Part shown: positions 26,007 through 32,876 of the stretch, in pieces | How the letters are laid out: every line of letters begins with the position of its first letter | How positions within the stretch are numbered: the first letter of the stretch is position 1 | Notes under the pieces: generated by a model | The model's database searches: none | What the model was told of the DNA's origin: nothing | What the model saw: only the letters and a program-made list of their open reading frames with translations | Translations under genes and position numbers: made by a program | From: Pseudoalteromonas shioyasakiensis | Lineage (GTDB): Bacteria > Pseudomonadota > Gammaproteobacteria > Enterobacterales > Alteromonadaceae | Direction of reading: 5' to 3' | Assembly (NCBI RefSeq): GCF_001550135.1 | Contig: NZ_LRUE01000007.1 | Span: 1 to 61,855 of the forward strand | DNA length: 61,855 nt

Positions 26007-26360
26007 ATGCCGTTAACAGATGAAATAATTTTAAAAGCCCGAGAAAATGAAAATATTAAAGCTTTTAATGATAGCACCTGCTTTTCTGTTAAACCTAGAT
26101 GGTCTGTTTATTATGACTCCATACATGTAGAGCTAATTTTTACAGGTGAATCTGCATTTAATGAGCTGATGAATATATTAAATAATAATGATTTTCTGAG
26201 AACGGTGACTATTTGGGTTTCAGATGGTAAGAACATTAAAACCACAAAGCACAAAAAAAGGTTGTTTTGGCATGGCAGTGAGCGAATATCAAAACTACGA
26301 GCCAAGGAGTTGCTAGAGAAAGCTGCACCAATTACAAATAACGGGAACAAATATGAGTAA
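26007..26360 (+). CDS. Hypothetical protein
   Basis: This 117-residue protein has a mixed helical and beta pattern with a basic C-terminal third (TTKHKKRLFWHGSERISKLR). Its stop overlaps the start of the next gene by eight bases, so the two probably work together. No family is recognised. Confidence 0.55.
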   Translation: MPLTDEIILKARENENIKAFNDSTCFSVKPRWSVYYDSIHVELIFTGESAFNELMNILNNNDFLRTVTIWVSDGKNIKTTKHKKRLFWHGSERISKLRAKELLEKAAPITNNGNKYE

Positions 26361-26757
26361 TAATATAGATGTGAATGATGATGAGTTTGTATCAATGATG
26401 AGGCTATGGGTACATAAAAATGCCACCTATCCTTTGGAGCTTATAACTCTTTTATCTGCAGCGAATGGCGAAAAGTTAGTTGCCATCCCTGATTATGCGA
26501 ACCCAGATAACTTTTTATTTTTGGGTGAAAAATCTTACAAAACCTATCAGTCAGCACTAACAAAGGTTGGTGCGCTTATGGATAAGATGAATTACCCAAA
26601 ATCACTAAGCATTTACAAGTTGAGTCATCCACTTAGTTGCCCGGCTTTTTGTCGCGGCTATGAAGGTAAAGACGATTTAAACCCATACACTAACGAAAGC
26701 GATATAGCAGAATGGAATGCAGGAACTGCTTATCGACTAAGTGAAGCGGAATCGTAA
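26353..26757 (+). CDS. Hypothetical protein
   Basis: This 134-residue acidic protein overlaps its upstream partner by eight bases. It contains LPD-like YPLELITLLSAANGEKLVAI and CPAFCRGYEGKDD with two close Cys. No family is recognised. It ends the methyltransferase-led operon; a bidirectional terminator follows at 26908. Confidence 0.55.
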   Translation: MSNNIDVNDDEFVSMMRLWVHKNATYPLELITLLSAANGEKLVAIPDYANPDNFLFLGEKSYKTYQSALTKVGALMDKMNYPKSLSIYKLSHPLSCPAFCRGYEGKDDLNPYTNESDIAEWNAGTAYRLSEAES

Positions 26758-26907
26758 TAAATTAAGTGCGGCGCTTAGCTATAGAAACTCAGTAGTACGG
26801 CACCGACACAGCTAATAGACATTCGTAGCCCGCTAACTATTAGTGCTCATGGGCGCAACCGCAGAACGCTGAAAGGTTACGCTTTGAGCCGCGCTTAAAC
26901 CAACAAA
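26758..26907. other. Gene-free spacer with short inverted repeats
   Basis: CTAATAG and CTATTAG frame an 18-base interior near 26812-26843. GCGGCGCTTA and CCGCGCTTAA recur at the two ends. No gene is seen. Confidence 0.4.
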
Positions 26908-26935
26908 AAGGCCAGCTTTATAGCTGGCCTTATCT
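26908..26935. terminator. Bidirectional terminator
   Basis: A 10-bp stem AAGGCCAGCT / AGCTGGCCTT lies between converging genes, with A and T tracts on both sides. A related stem (GCCAGCT...AGCTGG) is used at 28719-28745. Confidence 0.85.
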
Positions 26936-27277
26936 TTAAAATCGTGTTCGCAATCGATGATCATCGATAACCGTTTTATAGTTCATGCGTACATGACAGA
27001 ATATTAATAAGTAAATATTGAAAGTATCACCATCACGGCGTATTTCATATATAAAGCGATAATCACCTTTGATCATTTCTCTGAAAATCGGTGAGTCGTA
27101 ATACTCACATTGTTTGCCTGATTCTGGCAAAACAAGGAGCTGATTTTTCCAATCGCCAATAGTAGCTTTAATGGTGTCTCTTGCCTCGTCTATGCCGTGA
27201 GAGCTGGTGCGCCATTCAATAGCGTCTTTAACGAGGTCTTGTGCGTATTCAGTAATTTCAATATTTACATTGTTCAT
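26936..27277 (-). CDS. ParE/RelE-family toxin
   Basis: This 113-residue protein has the RelE/ParE fold markers: an N-terminal helical hairpin, then PIFREMIKGDYRFIYEIRRD, then a strand and a C-terminal HVRM segment. ParE toxins poison gyrase and RelE toxins cleave mRNA; the target here is not decided. It follows its antitoxin by 12 bases. On a phage-plasmid such a pair would kill plasmid-free segregants or act in defence. Confidence 0.85.
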   Translation of the reverse strand: MNNVNIEITEYAQDLVKDAIEWRTSSHGIDEARDTIKATIGDWKNQLLVLPESGKQCEYYDSPIFREMIKGDYRFIYEIRRDGDTFNIYLLIFCHVRMNYKTVIDDHRLRTRF

Positions 27278-27289
27278 AGTCTGCCTATT

Positions 27290-27529
27290 TTAAATTGAAC
27301 TTAAAAAGTCATCGATAGGCGCGGTTTTGCCTTCTTCAATGTCTTTTCGTGAATTAATTAATAGCTCCATAAAGGCTATTTTTTCTTGCTGACGCTCGAA
27401 TGCTGCGTGTGTTTGTACTACTAACGATTCTTTGCCGTTTTGAGTAACAAACAACGGAGAAAAGCCGAGTTCGTCAGGCAAGCTTGCCGCTTTAGCCTTC
27501 ATTTCGCTGATTGTCGCGATTTGCATCAT
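27290..27529 (-). CDS. Phd/YefM-like antitoxin
   Basis: I start at the ATG at 27529 (MMQIATISEMKAKAA), with AGGA a few bases upstream; a second ATG follows directly. The N-terminal TISEMKAKAASLPDELGFSPLFVTQNGKESLVVQT matches the Phd/YefM DNA-binding fold, and the acidic helical C terminus (ERQQEKIAFMELL) would wrap the toxin. The gene lies first in the operon, allowing autoregulation. Confidence 0.8.
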   Translation of the reverse strand: MMQIATISEMKAKAASLPDELGFSPLFVTQNGKESLVVQTHAAFERQQEKIAFMELLINSRKDIEEGKTAPIDDFLSSI

Positions 27530-27634
27530 AAGTCCTATCTCCAAGTTTTACTCTCCACAAGTCTTAATTTAAGCTTGTAGTCCAAATATAGACCGATATA
27601 GATTGAAATGCAAATATTCATTAAATAGGCAGGG

Positions 27635-28348
27635 TTAGTTGTTGGGGTTTTTACGTTTAAGTCGGGCTTTTATTTCACTAATACTTAATCCATTTTCGTA
27701 CAGGCCCCGTTCGCGGGCTTGGCATATTAGTTCATCACGGCGATCGAGCCATTTTATTAAGGCGGTGCTGCTTACACCTAAGCGCCGCGCAATTTCACTT
27801 TTAAACACATCTTGGCTTAACCAAAAAAGTATTTGGTTTTCGGTTGTATCAAGTTTGCTTTTAATAATCGCACCTTTAGCCCGTCCTGCAGGTAAACCCT
27901 GTTCTTGGCGGCGCTTAGCGGCTGCTTTTGCTTTTCGGCTGCGTTGTTTGCTGAAGTCTTGAGCGGCAAAAGCTTGCCCTATTTGTATAAAGAATTGGCC
28001 AATGTCGTTTTTATGGCTGGGTGTGAGGGTGTCACCAGTTAAGCAAAAATGCAGCTCTGCCCCGGAATTTATAATCCGGGTTGTCACTTCCATTATATCG
28101 CTGATTGAATCTCGGCCTAGTCGTTCAATGTCATTAACTAATACGCGATCACCTGGCGCAAGACGCTCGATTAAATCAACAAGGCCGCGCTGGGCTTTGT
28201 CGGTTTGTGAACCGCTCAGTGTGTATTCATACCATTTGTATATAAATAGCCCGTGTTGCTCAGCGTAACGGGTGATTTTATCGCGTTGGCCTTTCGAGTC
28301 CTGTTTATGGCCATCGCTAATGCGTATGTATGCGTAATTCTTTGCCAA
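27635..28348 (-). CDS. Serine recombinase (resolvase/invertase)
   Basis: This 237-residue protein has the catalytic domain YAYIRISDGHKQDSKGQRDK with Ser11 and Arg9, then LVNDIERLGRDSISDIMEV with the conserved Arg residues. The C-terminal helix-turn-helix is KSEIARRLGVSSTALIKWL. It is a small resolvase-type enzyme, likely to resolve plasmid multimers, though inversion of a DNA segment cannot be ruled out. A candidate recombination site lies just upstream (28362-28449). Confidence 0.9.
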   Translation of the reverse strand: MAKNYAYIRISDGHKQDSKGQRDKITRYAEQHGLFIYKWYEYTLSGSQTDKAQRGLVDLIERLAPGDRVLVNDIERLGRDSISDIMEVTTRIINSGAELHFCLTGDTLTPSHKNDIGQFFIQIGQAFAAQDFSKQRSRKAKAAAKRRQEQGLPAGRAKGAIIKSKLDTTENQILFWLSQDVFKSEIARRLGVSSTALIKWLDRRDELICQARERGLYENGLSISEIKARLKRKNPNN

Positions 28349-28361
28349 TCCGTGCCTTTCA

Positions 28362-28449
28362 ACTTTAGGGTTGTTTTAGTGTCGCTAGAGTTTACATAGT
28401 GGGCTGATATCAAAGCGAATTTAATAAACTCTAGGGTAAACCCTAAAGT
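28362..28449. other. Candidate res site of the serine recombinase
   Basis: ACTCTAGGGT-AA-ACCCTAAAGT (28428-28449) is a 22-bp near-perfect palindrome with a two-base centre. A second split site, ACTTTAGGGT (28362-28371) with CTAGAGTTTA (28385-28394), uses the same half-sites. Two to three such dyads beside the gene are typical of res sites. Confidence 0.5.
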
Positions 28450-28524
28450 GTGTTCAGTGTCAAATTAAAGATGGCAAGTAAATTGCTAAAGAAGGGGGTT
28501 AACTACTATTAAGGAAATATATAC

Positions 28525-28701
28525 ATGACATTATCAGCACTTTTACTAAGCACTCTTTCAACTGGCGCATTACCAGTGGCAAATATTGATACGCGCAAAC
28601 TTCAAGGTTCTGGCGGTATCGTGATCATGCCACCTAAAAAAGAAACCTTACAAGGTTCTGGCGGCATTGTGATCATGCCACCCAAGAAAAAAGAAAACTA
28701 A
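28525..28701 (+). CDS. 58-residue protein with duplicated GSGGIVIMPP motif
   Basis: It starts at an ATG with AAGGAA upstream. A hydrophobic N terminus (MTLSALLLSTLSTGALPVAN) resembles a short signal or membrane segment. The rest is two copies of LQGSGGIVIMPPKK joined by ET and ending KEN. The coding repeat is nearly identical in DNA, so it is recent or under selection. An intrinsic terminator follows, making this a one-gene unit. I do not recognise it; a secreted peptide, a toxin or a pheromone-like signal are all possible. Confidence 0.6.
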   Translation: MTLSALLLSTLSTGALPVANIDTRKLQGSGGIVIMPPKKETLQGSGGIVIMPPKKKEN

Positions 28702-28718
28702 AATTGATTCGTCAGTGA

Positions 28719-28745
28719 AAGCCAGCTTTATAGCTGGTTTTTTTG
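28719..28745 (+). terminator. Intrinsic terminator
   Basis: AGCCAGCT-TTAT-AGCTGGTT is followed by a run of T, 18 bases behind the 58-residue gene. Confidence 0.85.
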
Positions 28746-28787
28746 TGCCCAAAGAGATATTCTAGCCACTCTATCAAAGGAGTGAGC

Positions 28788-29372
28788 ATGTTCGATTACC
28801 TCGCTGAATTATATAATGAATTTCTTGTTGTTAGGTCTACACATGAAGTGTTTTCTTGGCAAAGCTTGATCGCCCTGGCGTACTTTATTGCGCTAGTGTC
28901 CTCTATATATAGAGCCCACTTCAATAGAGAGCTATTTACTGACTTTTTATCGATAGCGGTGGTGTGTGTAAAGTACTTGCTTACATCGTTATTGATGGAA
29001 CGTGTATTAGTGTATATTGCCGAGACAGGTAATTGGCATTCGGCGCAAAATGTTTACCTTGCATTATTTGCAGTTAATATACTCAGCATGTATGTCGTTT
29101 ACTGGTTGCATAAACAGTTAAGTTTTAAGTTTGGCCCGTTGTTTTTTGCTGTCATCAAATTAACGGGATTGGTGGCCACCGCGCATTTTTTACTGTGGTT
29201 TAAGGTGGTTGTACTTGATGTGCAAGAAACATATATATTTTTGCATTATATCTATAGTTTCATTGTGTTATGCGCAAGTTCATTGTTGGCAATAGCCATG
29301 CTTTTTCCTAATGTTCTTCGTACACGATTCGGGTGTATAATTGGCTTGAGTTTGCCAAGGGGGCGAGAATGA
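28788..29372 (+). CDS. Multi-pass membrane protein
   Basis: The start at 28788 follows AAAGGAGTGAG; an upstream extension would run into the terminator. The 194-residue product has about five hydrophobic segments (near residues 27-42, 54-72, 89-105, 115-133, 150-173). No enzymatic motif is seen. Its stop overlaps the next start (ATGA), and the partner also has a membrane anchor, so the two probably form an inner-membrane complex. Superinfection exclusion or defence is possible but not shown. Confidence 0.7.
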   Translation: MFDYLAELYNEFLVVRSTHEVFSWQSLIALAYFIALVSSIYRAHFNRELFTDFLSIAVVCVKYLLTSLLMERVLVYIAETGNWHSAQNVYLALFAVNILSMYVVYWLHKQLSFKFGPLFFAVIKLTGLVATAHFLLWFKVVVLDVQETYIFLHYIYSFIVLCASSLLAIAMLFPNVLRTRFGCIIGLSLPRGRE

Positions 29373-29761
29373 CAACAATTTTTATCATTGCTATTGCAGC
29401 TGCAGCGTTCCTGCTTATTCTTAGCACGGTTTTTACAATGAAAAACCGTTACTTTGATAAACAAGTACGTAACTTATCTGAGCAGTATGCTCGTTTGTCT
29501 ATTGATTTCAAAAATGAAACTAACCCAACGCGCGCTTTTGAGTTACATGCCAAAGCTGAAAAAATTAAAACTGATCTTGAATTAATTATTGGCAAAACAA
29601 CAACGATGCGTCGTTATGATTTTGAGTTAGCAGATATAGATTTAAGCTCAAAAGAGCCTGAACCTGAATTGAGCTTAGGTGAGCTATTGCGGCAATATGA
29701 AGAAAAGAATGGTAGCCGCGTTATTTACGCTCAGTTTAACCAAGACAAAAAAGACAGCTAA
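29369..29761 (+). CDS. Membrane-anchored coiled-coil protein
   Basis: The start at 29369 overlaps the upstream stop. The 130-residue product has a membrane segment at residues 2-21, then a helical, charged region (KQVRNLSEQYARLSIDFKNE...) and an acidic C terminus. It ends four bases into the converging regulator gene, inside a shared terminator. Function is unknown. Confidence 0.7.
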   Translation: MTTIFIIAIAAAAFLLILSTVFTMKNRYFDKQVRNLSEQYARLSIDFKNETNPTRAFELHAKAEKIKTDLELIIGKTTTMRRYDFELADIDLSSKEPEPELSLGELLRQYEEKNGSRVIYAQFNQDKKDS

Positions 29762-29775
29762 GCGCTGTCTTTTTT
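29747..29775. terminator. Bidirectional terminator over two overlapping stops
   Basis: GACAGC / GCTGTC with a six-A tract on the left and a T tract on the right lies exactly on the overlapping ends of the two converging genes. Confidence 0.85.
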
Positions 29776-30192
29776 GTTTTTAGTCCAGTGTAAATTTAAT
29801 TCATGTTCTATGCTGGCCGCTTGAATCTTTGCTAGGTTCTCTATGTCATCAGGTGTGTCGGCTTTATTAATAAAACCGCCACCTTTCAATTCAAGTAAGC
29901 TTTTAATTAGGCCGTTTTTAATTACGAGCAGATCGTTTCCGTCTATTTGCTTCACTGGGGTACCATATAAAAGTTGATCAAAGCTTATGCCTGTTTCACG
30001 GCATGTTTGGTCAATAACTTCATAAGGTAACGACGCCCGATTTATTCTTGCTGTGCAAAAAGAAGTACTCAAACCTAAGTGCCTCTCTAATTCAGCATTG
30101 TTATTTAATTGGTAAGCTAAACAAACACGGCGAAACACGTCTTTAACGTGCTGTTGTTGTGCAGTTAGTTGTTTATCTTGCTTTTTAAACAT
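29758..30192 (-). CDS. Phage CI-type regulator (DNA-binding domain only)
   Basis: This 144-residue protein matches the N-terminal domain of the Phage_CI_repr family: HVKDVFRRVCLAYQLNNNAE, then LGLSTSFCTARINRASLPYE and a TGISFDQLLYG end. It lacks the S24 protease domain found in full repressors and has a short helical C terminus instead. The 23-bp palindrome at 30262-30284 between it and the divergent gene is its likely operator. It would be a second regulator beside the one at 34154. Confidence 0.8.
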   Translation of the reverse strand: MFKKQDKQLTAQQQHVKDVFRRVCLAYQLNNNAELERHLGLSTSFCTARINRASLPYEVIDQTCRETGISFDQLLYGTPVKQIDGNDLLVIKNGLIKSLLELKGGGFINKADTPDDIENLAKIQAASIEHELNLHWTKNKKDSA

Positions 30193-30261
30193 GCGGGTAC
30201 CTTGTTATTATTGCCGATATAGTAACCGACTTTTTTTGTAATTTCATTCCCTTAAAATCAC

Positions 30262-30284
30262 AAAACTTACATTTTGTAAGTTTT
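30262..30284. promoter_or_regulatory. 23-bp palindromic operator
   Basis: AAAACTTACA-TTT-TGTAAGTTTT is a perfect 10-3-10 palindrome between the divergent genes at 30192 and 30351. It does not resemble the AACAC-N5-GTGTT operators, so it belongs to another regulator. Confidence 0.8.
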
Positions 30285-30350
30285 TATTGCATTCGCTGAA
30301 ATTTATGGTACTTTTTCAGCGGTGATTAAGTCGTTATTCAGGGATAAGTT

Positions 30351-30539
30351 ATGGACAATTCAAGCGCAAAAACAATCGAAAATATAAATGAAGCGCACTC
30401 ATTGGCGGTGGTTCTGGCTAGAGCAACAGAGGACGATCCGCATTTGCTTTGTGTGGCCCAGCGGATCGCCATATTGCTAGGCGACAGCGTTACTCAATTA
30501 AATAACGGCCAATCGATTCTCGAAACCAAAGCGGCTTAG
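30351..30539 (+). CDS. Small hypothetical protein divergent from the CI-type regulator
   Basis: This 62-residue helical protein (ENINEAHSLAVVLARATEDD, then LCVAQRIAILLGDSV) starts behind AGGGATAA. It is the first gene under the 23-bp palindrome, the place of a Cro-like or effector gene. No helix-turn-helix is evident. Its 3' end overlaps a candidate minus-strand gene. Confidence 0.6.
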   Translation: MDNSSAKTIENINEAHSLAVVLARATEDDPHLLCVAQRIAILLGDSVTQLNNGQSILETKAA

Positions 30540-30633
30540 TTGCAAGCCAATTAGCCAGTAATTCTGGTGACAGTGTATGTAAATCAATTAGACGCATTTT
30601 TTCAATTGCTGTATATTGTGTACTATGTGACAT
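30490..30633 (-). CDS. Candidate 47-residue protein, antisense overlap
   Basis: On the minus strand an ATG at 30633 with AGAGGAAC upstream opens 47 codons (MSHSTQYTAIEKMRLIDLHT...) to a TAA at 30490. It lies downstream of parA and its partner but beyond the 30663 hairpin. It overlaps the 3' end of the plus-strand gene by 50 bases. The good ribosome site supports it; either or both may be real. Confidence 0.4.
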   Translation of the reverse strand: MSHSTQYTAIEKMRLIDLHTLSPELLANWLATKPLWFRESIGRYLIE

Positions 30634-30662
30634 TTAAAGTTCCTCTTTGGGTGTTGCGTGTT

Positions 30663-30693
30663 AAGCCGGTGGGGGTCGAAGTTCACCGGCTTT
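30663..30693. terminator. Hairpin terminator after the partition operon
   Basis: AAGCCGGTG and CACCGGCTT form a 9-bp stem around 12 bases. It lies behind the par operon on the minus strand; T tracts are short on both sides. Confidence 0.6.
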
Positions 30694-30702
30694 ATCTTGC
30701 CT

Positions 30703-30930
30703 TTATTCTTCTTTCTCTAACTTTTCAGCTATCGAGTCATAAATAAAAGCGCTAAAGTTACCGTGATATTTGCCAGCTTCTTTTAGCTTATTAAAACGTT
30801 CTTCTAAGCTTACTGGTAATTTGTTCAATACTTTTGATTTGGTGGCTTTTTCACTAGGCTGTTTGTTCTCACTCAGCGCTGCACCTTTGCCAACGTTTGA
30901 TTCAGTGATTTTTTTAAATTTATTGGTCAT
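30703..30930 (-). CDS. ParA partner, small ribbon-helix-helix-like protein
   Basis: This 75-residue protein has a flexible basic N terminus and a C-terminal KLPVSLEERFNKLKEAGKYH, then FSAFIYDSIAEKLEKE, which fits a ribbon-helix-helix fold. It overlaps parA by 11 bases. In type Ib partition systems a ParG-like protein of this size binds the centromere and stimulates ParA. The AT-rich palindromes upstream of parA are the natural candidate site. Confidence 0.75.
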   Translation of the reverse strand: MTNKFKKITESNVGKGAALSENKQPSEKATKSKVLNKLPVSLEERFNKLKEAGKYHGNFSAFIYDSIAEKLEKEE

Positions 30931-31567
30931 TTTTCTTACTCTCTAATAAAAGCGCTACTTCTTTTGCTAATGCTTTGATATCTCTTGCAGCATCGCTGTA
31001 TTTGGTTTTTCGGTGTGCGGTTACGCCCACACCTTCAAAGTGGGCGATGTTATGAAATTTGCTTGTTGGTATGCGCGTAGAAAGCATTTTTAAATGAGAC
31101 ATTTCATTCACAAAGCCTTCGAAGTCTTCAAAGTGTTTACGGCTAGGGTGCGTACGCGTTAAGAACACATGGCCAACTTGTTTTTCGCCTAAATCATTAC
31201 TTATTTCTACGAGCATATCGTTAAAGCGATTTAACCCCTTAACCTCTTTTATGTCGTCGTTGCTTGGTACCAAAACAACATCGGCCAAGGCGATGGCCAC
31301 GCGGTTTACATCTGAATCGAAGCCGCCGCAGTCAACCACAATCGTTTTACCTTGTTCGCTTTGGCTTAGCGTTTTGATCATGCTTGCTTTATCAAGGCCA
31401 TGAATAACATTTAGTTTATTACCTGGCTCTCTATATTCATTTAAGAACGAAATACCATCGTGTGCATCTTGGTCAATTATGATGTCCGGTTTCATTATTT
31501 CGACTAAATTTAAAGCAGTGGTGGTTTTGCCAACCCCGCCTTTTTGGTGTGCTAGTACTATAATCAT
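30920..31567 (-). CDS. parA: ParA partition ATPase (short, type Ib-like)
   Basis: This 215-residue protein opens MIIVLAHQKGGVGKTTTALN, the deviant Walker A motif, and has IIIDQDAHDG and TIVVDCGGFDSDV as further nucleotide-binding motifs. It lacks the N-terminal helix-turn-helix of P1 ParA, as in type Ib systems. It segregates plasmid copies along the nucleoid, so the prophage is maintained extrachromosomally. Its promoter region carries repeat cluster D. Confidence 0.93.
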   Translation of the reverse strand: MIIVLAHQKGGVGKTTTALNLVEIMKPDIIIDQDAHDGISFLNEYREPGNKLNVIHGLDKASMIKTLSQSEQGKTIVVDCGGFDSDVNRVAIALADVVLVPSNDDIKEVKGLNRFNDMLVEISNDLGEKQVGHVFLTRTHPSRKHFEDFEGFVNEMSHLKMLSTRIPTSKFHNIAHFEGVGVTAHRKTKYSDAARDIKALAKEVALLLESKKNDQ

Positions 31568-31602
31568 GCTCGTTTCCTCTTGTTGGCCTAATTAAAGTAA
31601 AA

Positions 31603-31670
31603 CATACTTTTAAAATATGCAAGTAGTATTTAATAAATACTCAATAAATATTTATTAAATATTTTTAAGC
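31603..31670. repeat. AGTATTTA cluster D upstream of parA (candidate parS)
   Basis: Two perfect 17-bp palindromes, AGTATTTA-A-TAAATACT and AATATTTA-T-TAAATATT, stand in tandem at the parA promoter. Relatives occur at 22187, 23126, 23684 and 43527. Type Ib centromeres usually lie just upstream of parA. Confidence 0.65.
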
Positions 31671-31790
31671 AGCGGCTTTAGTTGATATAGGTGTATGGTT
31701 ATTACTAGTTAATTGGCAAAGTGTGAGGGTGTGCCCGCAGGGCGGGCTAGTATAGTGAGGGGTTAATCTTGATATCTTGTTTTAGTTAGC
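31671..31790. other. Spacer with GC-rich hairpin
   Basis: GCCCGC-AGG-GCGGGC (31733-31747) is a perfect 6-bp stem behind the 31791 gene on the minus strand. It may end the repressor operon. No gene is seen. Confidence 0.4.
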
Positions 31791-31982
31791 TCAACCATAA
31801 CCGGCAAGCCCTTTTCTTAATTCTTCGGCGCACTCAGGAAATGCTTTAATGTTGCGTTTTATGTCTTGTTTGCTCATCCACAACCAATAACTTTCGCCAT
31901 CGTCATCAATAATGTCGAATCGCGCCGCTTCTTTACCCCGCGCATTACGGATTCTATTAAATTCGATAAATGTAATTTGCAT
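31791..31982 (-). CDS. Small hypothetical protein
   Basis: This 63-residue protein (MQITFIEFNRIRNARGKEAARFDIIDDDGESYWLWMSKQD) is preceded by GGGAA on the minus strand. It looks like a small beta-alpha protein, often found in phage early operons. It is the last gene of the repressor-led minus operon. Function is unknown. Confidence 0.6.
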   Translation of the reverse strand: MQITFIEFNRIRNARGKEAARFDIIDDDGESYWLWMSKQDIKRNIKAFPECAEELRKGLAGYG

Positions 31983-31999
31983 TGATAATTCCCTATGAC

Positions 32000-32875
32000 T
32001 TAATGGTTGTGATTAACGGGGATCAAGTCTTTATCGTGTACCACCCCATCTTGCAGTTCGTTAACGGTAAATAACCAATCTTTTGCATATTCTATGGTTT
32101 CATCGGCCATTCTTAACCCGCCTTTGGGGGCTGCACAAAGCTGCGGGCCTGTTTCTGGGTCAAAAGTAACTAGGCCACCGCGCCCGCTTTCATGTAGGTA
32201 TAACAATGATCTGCCTTCAAACATACTGCCGTCTGGTCGTTGAATCTTTGTTTTTTGTGGCCAAAATATTAAGTAATCTTTGCCTTTGTGATAGAGGCCC
32301 GCACCTGTGTTTAGTTCAAGTTCTGCTTTTTGCTGACGTATTTTGTTAATGCATTCGTTATAACGCTGCTCATGGTGGGCAATCGTTTTGCGATATTCTT
32401 TAGCTTCACGCTCTAATTTTTTATTACGCGCTTGGGCTTTTGTGTTGGCCTCTTTTGTGCGCTTTATTTGTTCTTTTAGCTTTTCTGGGTTGAGTTGCTT
32501 TAGTTCTCGAACAGCTTGCTGAGCGGCTTCTAGTTGCTGCTTTAACATTGTTATTTGATTAAGCTGTGCTGTCGTCGTCTTAGCGAGTGTTTGCGCATCT
32601 TCAATCGCTTTAGCTGCTCTTTTTAAATCGTCTGTTTGCTGCGCTAGGCTTTCTTGCTGAGAGGCAACAAGGCGCTTTTCTGCTTCAAGTTGAGACTTGA
32701 GTATCTGGATTTCATCAGCCGTGTTTTGTTTATAAAGCTCATGGATTGTTTGCTGTTCTTCACTTTCTGCTTGCTCTTGGTTGTAAGCATGGATAAATGA
32801 AGTTAATAAATCAGATGAGTGTACTTGAGTTAGTATGTCTGTGATCTGATCGTGACTTGGTTGCTCGTTTGTCAT
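32000..32875 (-). CDS. Coiled-coil protein of the repressor operon
   Basis: This 291-residue protein has a coiled coil from about residue 35 to 190, rich in Gln, Glu, Lys and Ala. A globular C-terminal domain follows (GLYHKGKDYLIFWPQKTKIQ, then EGRSLLYLHESGRGGLVTFD). No DNA-binding motif is evident at the N terminus, unlike KfrA. It starts one base after the adenine methyltransferase stop. I do not recognise a function. Confidence 0.65.
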   Translation of the reverse strand: MTNEQPSHDQITDILTQVHSSDLLTSFIHAYNQEQAESEEQQTIHELYKQNTADEIQILKSQLEAEKRLVASQQESLAQQTDDLKRAAKAIEDAQTLAKTTTAQLNQITMLKQQLEAAQQAVRELKQLNPEKLKEQIKRTKEANTKAQARNKKLEREAKEYRKTIAHHEQRYNECINKIRQQKAELELNTGAGLYHKGKDYLIFWPQKTKIQRPDGSMFEGRSLLYLHESGRGGLVTFDPETGPQLCAAPKGGLRMADETIEYAKDWLFTVNELQDGVVHDKDLIPVNHNH

Positions 32876-32876
32876 G

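Noticed and set aside
28216..28413. 65-residue minus-strand frame upstream of the serine recombinase
   Set aside because: It overlaps the recombinase start in another frame and the candidate res site; no ribosome site supports it.
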